Shown here: piece after piece, positions 8,877 through 18,540 of the stretch
Position numbering within the stretch: position 1 is the stretch's first letter
Layout: each line of letters starts with the position of its first letter
Assembly (NCBI GenBank): GCA_014361295.1
Contig: JACIVX010000001.1
Coordinates: 1-64,000 of the forward strand
Direction: 5' to 3'
DNA length: 64,000 bases
Source of the DNA: Methanomassiliicoccales archaeon
GTDB taxonomy: Archaea; Thermoplasmatota; Thermoplasmata; Methanomassiliicoccales; JACIVX01
The notes under the pieces: model-generated
Databases searched by the model: none
What the model was told of the DNA's origin: nothing
Seen by the model: only the letters and a program-made list of their open reading frames with translations
Position numbers and translations under genes: made by a program

Positions 8877-11800
8877 TCAGGATTTGGACTCGTGGGCCTC
8901 GATCTCGAAGCTACTTTCAAACCCGCAAGGCTCATCGGAGAGCGCAGGTTTACAGATGAGTTCAAGTGTGATTGGTATCACACCGCTTCTTTTCGGCAGA
9001 ATCTCGAGATCTAGAGACACCTCTTCTCCTCCTTTCATCCATTCAATTGCCAGCGGACCTTTCACGTCAACATCGCCACGGAATTTTAATGAGATGTCCC
9101 GTGCCATTGCGATTCCCTCGTTGCGCAGTCGTATCCTTGCCCTTGTCCATTGATTAGCGATCGGTTCTTCGAGAAGATCGACATCGATCGCAATTTCTGG
9201 CATCAGCATTTCGATTTCATTTTCAAGCGATAAAATGGCATTTTTCAAGGTTTCAATCATATTATCGATTTCTTGTGGACTTTCTCTCTCAGCCTTAATC
9301 AGAACCTCTTTGCTCTCTTCGACCGGTATCCCTTTGCTCCCAGCTTTCTCAATGAGATGCGCGAGTCTTTCCTTCATTCCTTCAAATTCCCTGTATTTTT
9401 CGATTGAAATGCCGATGCTCTTCTCAGCCTTCTCCAACGCTTCGATTGCTTCTCTGTAACTTCTTCGGCCCAGCATTTCTTTAGCCGTTGTGATAAAGAA
9501 CTCGCTCAGTGATGCTTCCTTTCCGGCTTTCCTCTCGTTGTCAATTCTTTCGCGTAGCTTCGTGATTTTATCTTCAATTTTATTGAATAAAAGTGATTCG
9601 ATCGCCTCAGTTTTCTTCTCAATAATTTCGAGATTCGATGTTTTGGGTTCTCCTGTCTCCATTTGACGAATGTCCAATTCTAATTGAAGAACTTCGGCTT
9701 CAGATGAGAACTGGCTGAGTAGTTGGTAAAGGGAATATAATTCTCTCATTTTCTCTTTCGCCAGCGAATCGAGCTCGGATGCCGCTCTGGCAATTGCCCT
9801 CTGAATCAGGAGGGCTGCCTTTTCAAATTCAAGTCCCTGGAGCGCTTCCTCTGCCGATTTAATAATCTCAGAGAGTTCACTGATATCTCGACCATTTATT
9901 TCAAGAAGTTTAATCAGCTTCTCCGCCTCATGAATTTCGTCCATTCTTCTTTCAAAGGATTCGGTGATCGATCGCAGCTCTTCCGAACACCACATCGCGA
10001 TCGCGAAGGCCTCCGAGAAAGCGCCAGTTTTCATTTTTTCATCGGCCTGCGAAAGAAGCTTCTCGACGTGCTCGATGCGAAGACCAAATTCCTTCGCCTC
10101 CTTGGCTCTCTCTTTGACCTCATTGATTGTCTGGGCGCTCATCTGTTTCTGCCGCCGAATTCTCTCAATCTCGCTTGAAAGATGATCGATCAATGCTTCA
10201 GCTTGCCGGAAATGCCAGGTGCCCATCAGATGATCAATTTCGTCGATTGATGGCTTCGCAGTTTTGAGGTCGACACCTTCGAGACCTTCCTTCTGGCAGA
10301 ATTCTTCGATTCTTTTCAATTCATTCTTGATTTTATCCACCGCAAGCTGTGAGGCCTGCTCAGCTGCCTTTCTTGCCAGTTCCGATGCAACGATGAACTT
10401 TCCAATATTCATGAGGTTAATCGATTGGATTAGCGAGTTCCGCGCAGAAGTTACATCGATGCCGAGCGATCCAACTTCTTCAATGATTTTCTCGGCAAGT
10501 TGAATGTGCTCGCTCGCCCTTCTCTCCATAACAATATTCTGATCGATCTCAGCTTTTGCGAGATCGAGAGCCTTGAGAGCATCGTTGAATCGGCTTTCCC
10601 ACAACAATTTTTCTGCTTTCTCCACGATTTGTTCGATACTCTTAACGTCTTGACCAGACTTCTTTGCGCGTGTGATCTCTGATTTGAGATTCTCAATTCT
10701 CAAAGAAATCTCCCTGATCAGGCTAGTCGTCGCGATCCGTTCGGCCTCTCTCGCTGCATTGAGGGCTTCAAGATATCGTCCTGCTTTTGCATTTGTCTCT
10801 GCATCCACAATCATTTTTTCGACTGGTGATGTCTCGAGGCCGATTCGTTTCATAATCGAAATTAGATCCTTGATCAGCGGTATTCTGCGTGTTGCAATGA
10901 ACGGGGCAACGATTTTTTCTGTTTCGGCGTAACACTCAGTGAGAATTACCTTTGCCTCCTCGTACTTGCCAGTCTCAAACAATCTCTTGCCTTTTGTTAA
11001 GAGCGCGATTGCCTCACCAGTGTCCTTGCCCTGTTCCCCTGCTTCCCTCAGTAAACTCGAAATTTCGACGATTCTATCGTAAACCTCAGTGTGAAGCGCT
11101 ATCGTCTTTTCGAGCAATTCTCCCGCTTCCTTGATGATCCTGAACGCCCGATCGAAGTCCTTTCCATTGATCGCCAGCGATGCTTCCTCGGCAAGACGAT
11201 CGATCCTTGCAACTTCAACGCCATTCCGTCGAGCTGATCCGACCGAGCGGATCAATTTTGTTAATTCTCTTGTCAATTCGTCAGCAACGATTGAACTTGC
11301 AAAATTGATGACATCAATAACGAGTTTAAATGATTCCGAGATATCGCCATTATCACGAAGTTGCTCAGCGCTCTTCAGTTTTTCAGAGAGAGTGATGCTC
11401 TCCGCACCGAGACGTCTCGCGAGATCAAGCAAATCTCTCGCTTCCTGGATCTTGATTGAAAGAGACTCCGCTTCGCTTTTCCGGAGAGTCTCGATAGCTG
11501 CCCGCGCAAGATCGTATGCCTTTTCAAATTCTCCCTTTTCCACAGCCGCCCTCGCATCCCCGATCATCGATTCTGCAGCGGAAACATCGACATGTCCAGC
11601 TCGATTTTCTAGAAATTTTTGGGCCGATGTGATCATCGCCTTCGTAGCGAGCTTCATTTTTTCATTGATCATTTCGTTACAACGTTTGATCGAGGCAGCC
11701 ACCTCAATGTATCTTCCATCTTTTGCTGTCTTGATGATCCCATCGAGAAGGGCATGTTCCTCGGCGAGATCCGCACCCATCCTCATCGCTGTCGCAGCCT

Positions 11801-13214
11801 TCAATTCGAGATCCATGACGGCTCTTGCGAAGTACTCCTGAAGGGCTCTATGTGCTTCTTTTTGAGCTGCCCTAAGTTGTTCTGCGGCCGCGCTGAAATT
11901 CCGGGCAAGAACGAGCTCTCTCGAATTGTTCATTAGCTCCTTTGTCCTTTTTAAATCCACTGGGTAAACACTGCCGATCAAGAGGAGCTGCTTTGTTCTT
12001 GCGAGCTCTTTTTCCACTTCTTTATGTCCTTCGAGTGCCTTCTCTAAAACTCCATCGGCTTTATGAACAAAATCGATTGCACTTTCAAAGTCTCCGCCCT
12101 TGTATGATCTTTTTGAAGACTCGAGAAGTTTTAACGGTTGGTCAAGATCAACGCCCAGTCTTTTCGCAAGAACGAGTTTAGTACGCAGTTTCGAAATAAG
12201 TCGTACGAGATATTCCTCCTCTCCCTTGGAAAGAACATTCTTCACTTCTTTGAGGGTTTCCTTCGCCTCAGCAATCCTTTGCGTACCTACGTATTCGAGC
12301 CCGTTTTGTATCAATTCTTTAGCGCGCCCGATCTCGATACCATTCGTTTCGAGAAATTCCGCCCTCTTTCTTACTCTTTCAAAATTTGAACGGATACCAT
12401 TAATCAAAAGGTTCTGGACCTCCATCTCGGCCATTTTTATGGTCCTGAACGCGCGATCGTAATCTTCCTGCTCGATTTCTTTTCGAACCTGTGCGATGAT
12501 ATTGTCAATCGACGAAAAATCGATTCCGAATTCCTCGTAGGATGCCTTAACGTCAAGAATCTTCTTAATCTGCAGTTCGAGATGTGAACGAATAAGATTC
12601 TTGATCCTGTCGAAACAGGCGTTGAGCTCCTTAATCGTCGATGCATACTGCAATTCATCAAGCCACTTCCTCGCATGCGCGAGCATCTTTCTCTCTTCAT
12701 CAACGCCTATTCCGTTTGATTCTGCGAGAAGGAGAAGTGATTGCACTTTGCCGAAATAGTCTGCGAGTTTTCTGTTGACGTACTGTTCAGCCTTGTTCCA
12801 TGTGGAGGTCGCGCTTGAAAGTGCTTCTTTTAATCTCTTTTCAGAAATAAGATTTCTCGCTTTTTGTACGAAATTCATGATTTCCTCTGAATCCCGGTCT
12901 CCTTTCTCGAATAAACTCAAAAGATCGAGGATGGACGATATGACGGCTTCAACCTTTTCGGCCTTTGCCTTCTCAGTCGCTTCGATGCTTTTGGTTGCGA
13001 GACTGAGCGCCGTTTTGAAATCTCGGTTGGAAAAAGCTTCCTTGGATTCCAAAAACAATCGCTGAGCATCCGCTGACTGGACATCGAATTCTCTGAGACT
13101 GGCAATAGCCTTTTCTGCCTCGTCGAGCTTTTTCTCGGCTTCTTTGCGATTCCTCGCAGCTTCCCTCGCCTTCTGTTCGAGCTTCCCTCGCCTTCTGTTC
13201 GAGCTGTCTGGCAA
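8877..13214 (-). CDS. Giant helical-repeat (coiled-coil) protein with CARDB-like C-terminus; 5' end frame-disrupted
   Basis: 1445 codons. About 20 degenerate repeats of roughly 65 residues make up residues 1-1330. Each has the pattern G-x-D/E-V, then A-x-x-L/I-I, then G-x-F-x-x-A and a closing A-x-x-A helix (for example VEKGEFEKAYDLARAAIETL). They look like paired helices of a spectrin- or TPR-like rod. The last 110 residues are beta-rich (IRLRNEGIAMARDISLKF) and resemble a CARDB/adhesion-type sandwich. No signal peptide or membrane helix is seen, so it is probably cytoplasmic; function is unknown. The open frame begins at a TTG without a ribosome site. The natural N-terminus seems to be broken by a 22-bp tandem duplication and an extra G (see the repeat entry and findings); the intended start is probably the ATG at 13255 or 13327. 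Confidence 0.75.
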   Translation of the reverse strand: MPDSSNRRRGKLEQKAREAARNRKEAEKKLDEAEKAIASLREFDVQSADAQRLFLESKEAFSNRDFKTALSLATKSIEATEKAKAEKVEAVISSILDLLSLFEKGDRDSEEIMNFVQKARNLISEKRLKEALSSATSTWNKAEQYVNRKLADYFGKVQSLLLLAESNGIGVDEERKMLAHARKWLDELQYASTIKELNACFDRIKNLIRSHLELQIKKILDVKASYEEFGIDFSSIDNIIAQVRKEIEQEDYDRAFRTIKMAEMEVQNLLINGIRSNFERVRKRAEFLETNGIEIGRAKELIQNGLEYVGTQRIAEAKETLKEVKNVLSKGEEEYLVRLISKLRTKLVLAKRLGVDLDQPLKLLESSKRSYKGGDFESAIDFVHKADGVLEKALEGHKEVEKELARTKQLLLIGSVYPVDLKRTKELMNNSRELVLARNFSAAAEQLRAAQKEAHRALQEYFARAVMDLELKAATAMRMGADLAEEHALLDGIIKTAKDGRYIEVAASIKRCNEMINEKMKLATKAMITSAQKFLENRAGHVDVSAAESMIGDARAAVEKGEFEKAYDLARAAIETLRKSEAESLSIKIQEARDLLDLARRLGAESITLSEKLKSAEQLRDNGDISESFKLVIDVINFASSIVADELTRELTKLIRSVGSARRNGVEVARIDRLAEEASLAINGKDFDRAFRIIKEAGELLEKTIALHTEVYDRIVEISSLLREAGEQGKDTGEAIALLTKGKRLFETGKYEEAKVILTECYAETEKIVAPFIATRRIPLIKDLISIMKRIGLETSPVEKMIVDAETNAKAGRYLEALNAAREAERIATTSLIREISLRIENLKSEITRAKKSGQDVKSIEQIVEKAEKLLWESRFNDALKALDLAKAEIDQNIVMERRASEHIQLAEKIIEEVGSLGIDVTSARNSLIQSINLMNIGKFIVASELARKAAEQASQLAVDKIKNELKRIEEFCQKEGLEGVDLKTAKPSIDEIDHLMGTWHFRQAEALIDHLSSEIERIRRQKQMSAQTINEVKERAKEAKEFGLRIEHVEKLLSQADEKMKTGAFSEAFAIAMWCSEELRSITESFERRMDEIHEAEKLIKLLEINGRDISELSEIIKSAEEALQGLEFEKAALLIQRAIARAASELDSLAKEKMRELYSLYQLLSQFSSEAEVLQLELDIRQMETGEPKTSNLEIIEKKTEAIESLLFNKIEDKITKLRERIDNERKAGKEASLSEFFITTAKEMLGRRSYREAIEALEKAEKSIGISIEKYREFEGMKERLAHLIEKAGSKGIPVEESKEVLIKAERESPQEIDNMIETLKNAILSLENEIEMLMPEIAIDVDLLEEPIANQWTRARIRLRNEGIAMARDISLKFRGDVDVKGPLAIEWMKGGEEVSLDLEILPKRSGVIPITLELICKPALSDEPCGFESSFEIEAHESKS
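13160..13203. repeat. 22-bp exact tandem duplication in coding sequence
   Basis: The plus strand holds CTTCCCTCGCCTTCTGTTCG + AG twice in a row (13160-13181 and 13182-13203). On the coding strand it encodes LEQKARE in the repeat-protein frame. Because 22 is not a multiple of three, the second copy shifts the frame of everything upstream. Confidence 0.97.
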
Positions 13215-13438
13215 GCTGAAGCTGACTGATGTAATCTCCCGGCAATCTCCTTCATCTCCACGTACGTGTCGATCTTTTGGGATTCTGGGTGATTCGAATC
13301 GACAGATCTATTGACCCTTGGATTCATTAATCTTTTGACTTGATTATCCTAAAAGTGAAATGCTTTTCTCGCCACCAAATAAGCCCGCTCTCTCAAATTT
13401 CTATTTCAGGTGTCCGATCTTTTTTTTTATCAATTCAG

Positions 13439-13963
13439 TCATTTCTTGATCAGGTCGACAAAAGCCACCCTTTCAAGTACAACGTCTGCGAGTTCCGCCG
13501 CGCTGAGCGCTGAGATTTCGCTTTCTTCGATCCCGAATCGCCTCAGCTTTTCGATAGTGGATTCAAGCACTGAGTCATCAGGTGATAATCCCAATTCTTT
13601 GACAATTCCTTCAGGATGGGGACAGTCTAAGAAAACGATTGCAATTCTCTGGCAACCTTTTGATATTCCCATCTTTTCGACCGCCTTTGCGAACTGTCTT
13701 TCGCCAGAGGCATAGATCAAAATTTCATTCAAAAGGTTTGAGGAAATGTTCTCTCCGCGTTCGAATGATCTGATCGCGTGGAGAGTGGCGGAGAGCAAGT
13801 GATCTCTACCGCATACGAGGTCAGCATTCAATGGAACTCCCATTCCTTGTTTCATGTTCTGAAGGGAAGCGATCAGTATGTTTGGATCATCGACACGACC
13901 CTTTGCACCTATGATTGCGATCTCTGTCACGAATGCATCAAATGCAACATCCTGTAATAACAC
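13439..13963 (-). CDS. cgi121: KEOPS complex subunit Cgi121
   Basis: 174 residues. Cgi121 is the tRNA-binding subunit of KEOPS, which makes the t6A modification at position 37 of ANN-decoding tRNAs with Kae1 and Bud32. The sequence shows the expected alpha/beta fold with the central GRDHLLSATLHAIRSFERG and the C-terminal VVLERVAFVDLIKK. Length is typical. In many archaea cgi121 lies next to hel308; here hel308 is 4.6 kb away on the same strand, with the threonine genes between, which supports the assignment loosely. Kae1 and Bud32 are not in the window. Confidence 0.85.
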   Translation of the reverse strand: MLLQDVAFDAFVTEIAIIGAKGRVDDPNILIASLQNMKQGMGVPLNADLVCGRDHLLSATLHAIRSFERGENISSNLLNEILIYASGERQFAKAVEKMGISKGCQRIAIVFLDCPHPEGIVKELGLSPDDSVLESTIEKLRRFGIEESEISALSAAELADVVLERVAFVDLIKK

Positions 13964-14060
13964 TTTTCCGCTTTGGGGAGCATTTTTTCACAGGAAATTG
14001 AACTTTGCAATTCATTTTTTAGCTCGTTATTATCGAGGGAGAAGCGCCTGTAAACGGCTC

Positions 14061-15281
14061 CTACAATATTGAAAGGAAGAGCCAGTAAACAATTATATTG
14101 ATCACCGTCAAAGGAAATCCCACCTTCGCAAATTCGATAAAAGAGAGGGTTTCTCCCCTCCTTTCTGCATTCTGTATAATGATGATATTACTTGCAGCGC
14201 CTAGAATAAGGAGGTTTCCAGCGATCGTACTTCCAGCTGCCAGCGCCATTAAGCCGTGTGTGGATATTCCAACTTCAGAAAGAAGAGGTAGATAGAGCGC
14301 GACATAGGGGACATTTGAGATGAATTGGCTCAATACGACACTGATAACTAAAATCATCGGAACTGAGGCGATATCAAAACTCGATTCAGCCAGCAGCGAC
14401 TGAAAGAATCCAGACTGCCAAACGCTTGCCATCAACACGAACATCGATGCAAAGAAGATGAGGGTATACCAATCGATATTCTTCAAAACCTTCCATCGTT
14501 GATCGCTGATAACAAGTATTGGCAACATCGCGACGAGGGCGATGTAAGTCAGTCTGAATTCTTTACCAAAACCCGCAAAAGAAAGGGCAATTCTCACCAT
14601 GACGAGAATGAAAATCAATGCCAGCGAGATTTTACATGCAAGGGCGAGGTGAGGGTCCGTCACGGGTGATTCGTTATTATCTGATGTCTGTTTTTTGAAC
14701 TCATCTCGATAGAACAATTTCAAAACGATGTAGCAGACAAATAGGTTGATGAACGTGGGAACTGCCAGATAATAAAAGAACGTGACAAATGGACTCTGGA
14801 TATCTCCATTGATAGCAACAAGGAGATTCTGCGGGTTCCCAACGGGACTCATGACGCTGCCAGTCGTGACAGAGAAAGCAAGCGAAAGCAAGAGAAGCTT
14901 CGGGGAAATCTTGAATCGCGTCGCAAAATGAAGAACGAGAGGCGTACCGATGATTGCAAGAGTATCGTTCATCAGAAAAGCAGATAGTATGCCGATGGTG
15001 AAAAGGATTAAAAGAATGAGTTGGTCGACGTTCTTCGCCCTCTTGAATATTTTGTGCGCGAGATAAAAAAGATAGCCACTCTCATAAAGTGCCTCGCCAA
15101 CGACGAACATTCCAAAAAGAAAGAGCATCACGTCAATATCGATCGAAAGGAGTGCGTCAATCAGGCTTATCTGGCCCGTGAGAAGGACGGCGAACGCTCC
15201 GAAAAGCATAATTTGCCATATCTTAAGGCGAAATTTCCCGACCTGGCGTATCGCAATAAGAACGAAGACGATGAATAGCAC
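14061..15281 (-). CDS. ArsB/CitM-type ion transporter
   Basis: 406 residues, about 11 membrane helices. It belongs to the ion transporter superfamily that includes ArsB, CitM and the SLC13/DASS anion carriers. The characteristic paired re-entrant motifs are visible as FLMNDTLAIIGTPLVL followed by GSVMSPVGNPQNLLVA in the first half, and FISNVPYVALYLPLL followed by AAGSTIAGNLLILGAASN in the second. It probably exchanges an anion or organic acid across the cytoplasmic membrane; the substrate cannot be told. The start is a GTG without a clear ribosome site; the frame stays open a little upstream but offers no better start. No ArsA or ArsR gene is adjacent. Confidence 0.8.
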   Translation of the reverse strand: MLFIVFVLIAIRQVGKFRLKIWQIMLFGAFAVLLTGQISLIDALLSIDIDVMLFLFGMFVVGEALYESGYLFYLAHKIFKRAKNVDQLILLILFTIGILSAFLMNDTLAIIGTPLVLHFATRFKISPKLLLLSLAFSVTTGSVMSPVGNPQNLLVAINGDIQSPFVTFFYYLAVPTFINLFVCYIVLKLFYRDEFKKQTSDNNESPVTDPHLALACKISLALIFILVMVRIALSFAGFGKEFRLTYIALVAMLPILVISDQRWKVLKNIDWYTLIFFASMFVLMASVWQSGFFQSLLAESSFDIASVPMILVISVVLSQFISNVPYVALYLPLLSEVGISTHGLMALAAGSTIAGNLLILGAASNIIIIQNAERRGETLSFIEFAKVGFPLTVINIIVYWLFLSIL

Positions 15282-15569
15282 GATGACAGAAATGCTCAGA
15301 TCCGGAGCGTTCAGAGTCTCACCGGGGCGGTCGGATAGATTCGATTGAGCTCTTAAATTATTCTGCGAATCTCGGGATTAATGTGGATCCATTTTAAGTG
15401 TATTCTAACCCCCTTAGATGACCAATCATAGTCTTTCTCGATTCGATTTTCCTGAAATCAGATGCAAGATTTTGCTCTTCGTGTAATCAATCAACAGATG
15501 CCATAAGAAAGTTTTATTTCCGCATATGAATCTTGGCAAATCAGTTTTGATGAGATTAAGGTGTATCTG

Positions 15570-16508
15570 ATGCACTACGATAAGGTCACTATCGCTGCGC
15601 CTGCGACTCTTTCGAATATCGGGGCGGGTTTCGACGTATTTGGTCTTGCTTTGAATGAACCATACGACATCATCGAAGCACAGAGGACGGTCACGAAGGG
15701 GGTTTTAATCACCTCAATCAGCGGAGCTGATAGCAAACGCATCACGATGGATCCTTCAAGAAACTCGGCGGGTATCGCGGCAATGGAAGTTCTGAAGGCC
15801 GGGTGTGCTGATTTCGGTATCGAGATGGCAATCAGAAAGGGAATTAGGCCGGGAAGCGGCATTGGGTCTTCGGGTGCCTCTGCGGCGGGAGGCGCATTCG
15901 CAGCGAATCTTTTTCTCGAAAAACCGCTGCCTGCTGAAAAGCTCGTCGTCTATGCGGCGAGAGCGGAGGAGGTAACCTCGGGTGGATTTCACGCAGATAA
16001 TGTCGCACCAGCCATCCTGGGTGGATTTACAATCATTACTTCATACGATCCGTTTGAAGTTGAGCGGATCGAGCCACCAGTTAATCTCGGTATTGCGATT
16101 GTCATGCCTGACGTTTTCATTTCGACGAAAGAGGCGAGAAAAGTCCTTCCGGAAAAAGTGGAGCTGAAGAAGCTTGTTTATCATGTGGGTCACGCGTCAG
16201 GTCTGGTGCTCGGGATGGTGAAGGGGGACATCGGCCTTATAAGTCGCAACGTAAGGGATATCGTCATCGAGCCTTCGAGAGCGCATCTCATTCCATATCT
16301 TCGCGAAGTTGAATCGGCTGCAAAGGAGATGGGCGCCAGTGCAGCGTTTCTCAGCGGTTCAGGTCCTTCCATTGCTGCCATATTCGATATGCAAAGGGTC
16401 AACGGCAGAGCGATCGCCGACGCGATGAAGAAGGTTTATGAAACAAACGGCATCAGATGTGACACATGGGTGACGAAGCCAGGATCTGGTTGCAGGAGGA
16501 TCGAGTAA
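15570..16508 (+). CDS. thrB: Homoserine kinase
   Basis: 312 residues, GHMP kinase family. It phosphorylates L-homoserine, the step before threonine synthase. The N-terminal VTIAAPATLSNIGAGFDVFG and the ATP-binding RPGSGIGSSGASAAGG (about residue 95) are diagnostic, and the C-terminal LSGSGPSIAA completes the set. The ATG at 15570 is preferred over the GTG at 15561 because AAGGTG lies six bases before it. The stop is directly followed by the thrC ATG, so the two form an operon. Length is normal. Confidence 0.93.
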   Translation: MHYDKVTIAAPATLSNIGAGFDVFGLALNEPYDIIEAQRTVTKGVLITSISGADSKRITMDPSRNSAGIAAMEVLKAGCADFGIEMAIRKGIRPGSGIGSSGASAAGGAFAANLFLEKPLPAEKLVVYAARAEEVTSGGFHADNVAPAILGGFTIITSYDPFEVERIEPPVNLGIAIVMPDVFISTKEARKVLPEKVELKKLVYHVGHASGLVLGMVKGDIGLISRNVRDIVIEPSRAHLIPYLREVESAAKEMGASAAFLSGSGPSIAAIFDMQRVNGRAIADAMKKVYETNGIRCDTWVTKPGSGCRRIE

Positions 16509-17735
16509 ATGGTTTATGAGATCAGGTGCTGGGAATGTGGTGTCGTGATTGAAGATCCCTACGCGGACAGTTGTTCGAGATGCGGGGGGCTTCTCGATAT
16601 CAAGATTGATCTTTCTTCTTTGAAAAAAATCGAACTATACCAGTTAAGGCGGAAACCACTCGGTGTTTGGCGATATGCCGAATTTCTCCCTGTCACGGAG
16701 GATAAGGCAATCACCCTGAAAGAGGGCGGAACACCGTTGTATAATTGTCGGAATCTTGCTCAAATTGTCGGTATCAACCGACTATTCGTCAAATATGAAG
16801 GCGCTAATCCGACAGGATCTTTTAAGGACAGGGGAATGACCGTTGGTGTCACGAGAGCGGTGGAAATCGGGGCGAAGATCGTCGGCTGCGCATCAACTGG
16901 CAATACATCGGCTTCCCTTGCCGCATACGCCGCGAGGGCAGGTCTCGATTGTGTTGTGATCCTACCAGCCGGGAAAGTCGCTGCGGGAAAGCTTGCGCAG
17001 GCAATTTTCTTCGGAGCAAAAGTCATCTCGATTGATGGCAGTTTCGATGACGCATTGCAAATCGCGAGAATGCTCGCTGCAGAAGGACACATTTACTTAC
17101 TTAATTCGATCAATCCCTTCAGGCCAGAAGGACAAAAAACTGTCGCATTTGAAATCATCGATCAGCTCGATTTCCAGGTGCCTGATAGGATCATTCTTCC
17201 AGTCGGGAATGCCGGGAATATTTGGTCAGTTTATAAGGCGCTCGATGAACTTTACAATATCGGTTTGATCGATCGGCTTCCAAAACTTGTCGGTGTTCAA
17301 GCTAGTGGCGCAAAACCAATTGTCAACGCGTTCCGCGAGGGGCGGAGGGATTTCACGGCGGTTGAACATCCCGAAACGATCGCGACGGCGATCAGGATTG
17401 GAAATCCAGTCAGTGGAAAGAAGGCTTTGAAAGCGATTTACGAAACTGGTGGCTGTGCCATCGAAGTGACGGATGAAGAGATACTGGACGCGCAGAGAAT
17501 TCTGGGCAGGGCTGAGGGTATAGGCGTCGAACCGGCGAGTGCGGCATCGATCGGTGGTCTTTTCAAAATGGCACATCTCAAAGAAATTGGAAAGGATGAG
17601 ACAGTCGTCTGCATCTGCACAGGCAACGTGCTTAAGGATCCAGACACGATTATGAGATCTTTCGGAAAGATCGGATCTGTCCCGGCAGATGTCGATTATG
17701 TGAAAAAGATCATTTTGGGGTTGTCTCTTTCATGA
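16509..17735 (+). CDS. thrC: Threonine synthase
   Basis: 408 residues, PLP-dependent fold type II enzyme converting O-phosphohomoserine to threonine. An N-terminal zinc ribbon (CWECGVV then CSRCGG) is typical of archaeal ThrC. The PLP lysine is in GSFKDRGMTVG (about residue 112), and the phosphate loop is STGNTSAS; the C-terminal CICTGN region is present. It starts at the base after the thrB stop, so it is co-transcribed and probably translationally coupled with thrB. Complete, nothing unusual. Confidence 0.93.
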   Translation: MVYEIRCWECGVVIEDPYADSCSRCGGLLDIKIDLSSLKKIELYQLRRKPLGVWRYAEFLPVTEDKAITLKEGGTPLYNCRNLAQIVGINRLFVKYEGANPTGSFKDRGMTVGVTRAVEIGAKIVGCASTGNTSASLAAYAARAGLDCVVILPAGKVAAGKLAQAIFFGAKVISIDGSFDDALQIARMLAAEGHIYLLNSINPFRPEGQKTVAFEIIDQLDFQVPDRIILPVGNAGNIWSVYKALDELYNIGLIDRLPKLVGVQASGAKPIVNAFREGRRDFTAVEHPETIATAIRIGNPVSGKKALKAIYETGGCAIEVTDEEILDAQRILGRAEGIGVEPASAASIGGLFKMAHLKEIGKDETVVCICTGNVLKDPDTIMRSFGKIGSVPADVDYVKKIILGLSLS

Positions 17736-17826
17736 TGAAACGAGCATTCATGGGCTAATTTGGTTCTAACGATTTTCATAGACAAATGATATTTACTCGC
17801 GAACGCTATTTTCATTAGGACCACGA

Positions 17827-18540
17827 ATGAACGAACCCGAGCGCCGAATGAAATTCAGAACGTACATAAACGGCTTCGACGAGAATATTGATGGAGGTAT
17901 CCCACAGGGGCACATCGTTCTTGTTGCTGGTGAAACTGGTACGATGAAATCTTCCATTGCTTACTACATTCTTTTCATGAATGCGAAGCACGAAGGCGTC
18001 AACGGTCTGTATCTCTCTCTTGAACAGAGCAAGAGAAGCCTCCTCCGACAGATGGAACAAATGGGACTGCGTGGTGAAACGAAGGGTTGTGTCGAAATCC
18101 TCGATATGGGCGAGCTGCGGAAAAAGGCGGAAGGGCCTAATTGGTCTGACACTTTCCGATTTGCGGTTAATGAAACAAAACGTAGAATGAATTATGAATT
18201 GCTCGTGATCGATTCTCTTGGTGCTCTTGAGATTATCTCGAATTTCACGAGACCACGAGAAGACATGTTCAGATTGTTTGAATGGCTAAGATCTCTCGAT
18301 ATCACGACGCTCATCATTTCTGAAATGCCTGTGGGTCAGTTTACCTGCTACGGGCCTCACGATGCGGATTTCCTCGCCGATGGGATCATTCATCTCAGGA
18401 TGACTGAAGGAAGGGAAAGCGAGGTGTTAAGGAAGATTAGATGTGTCAAAATGAGAGAAGCTGATCATGCAACAGGATATTTCTTGCTTCTGAAGAAGGG
18501 CGATCAGTTCATCGTCACGCGCGCAATGATCGATTTTTAG
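17827..18540 (+). CDS. RAD55/KaiC-like RecA-superfamily ATPase
   Basis: 237 residues with one RecA/KaiC domain. Walker A is GETGTMKSS (about residue 35), with the catalytic Lys kept; Walker B is ELLVIDSLGAL (about 125). The opening NGFDENIDGGIPQGHIVLVA is typical of KaiC-like archaeal ATPases, many of which have signalling or motility roles (FlaH, circadian-like) that are mostly unproven. A short AT-rich box before the ATG suggests a leaderless mRNA. It converges on hel308 with a 4-bp overlap of stop codons. It is one of three such ATPases in the window (others at 25973 and 26817). Confidence 0.85.
   Translation: MNEPERRMKFRTYINGFDENIDGGIPQGHIVLVAGETGTMKSSIAYYILFMNAKHEGVNGLYLSLEQSKRSLLRQMEQMGLRGETKGCVEILDMGELRKKAEGPNWSDTFRFAVNETKRRMNYELLVIDSLGALEIISNFTRPREDMFRLFEWLRSLDITTLIISEMPVGQFTCYGPHDADFLADGIIHLRMTEGRESEVLRKIRCVKMREADHATGYFLLLKKGDQFIVTRAMIDF

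Noticed and set aside
11131-11841. 236-codon open frame antisense to the giant repeat protein
   Set aside because: Its Ser/Arg/Ala-rich composition is the mirror of the Glu/Lys/Ala-rich coding strand; no ribosome site and no family resemblance.
18537-18540. Overlap of KaiC-like and hel308 stop codons as a regulatory feature
   Set aside because: A four-base convergent overlap is common in compact archaeal genomes and needs no special explanation.
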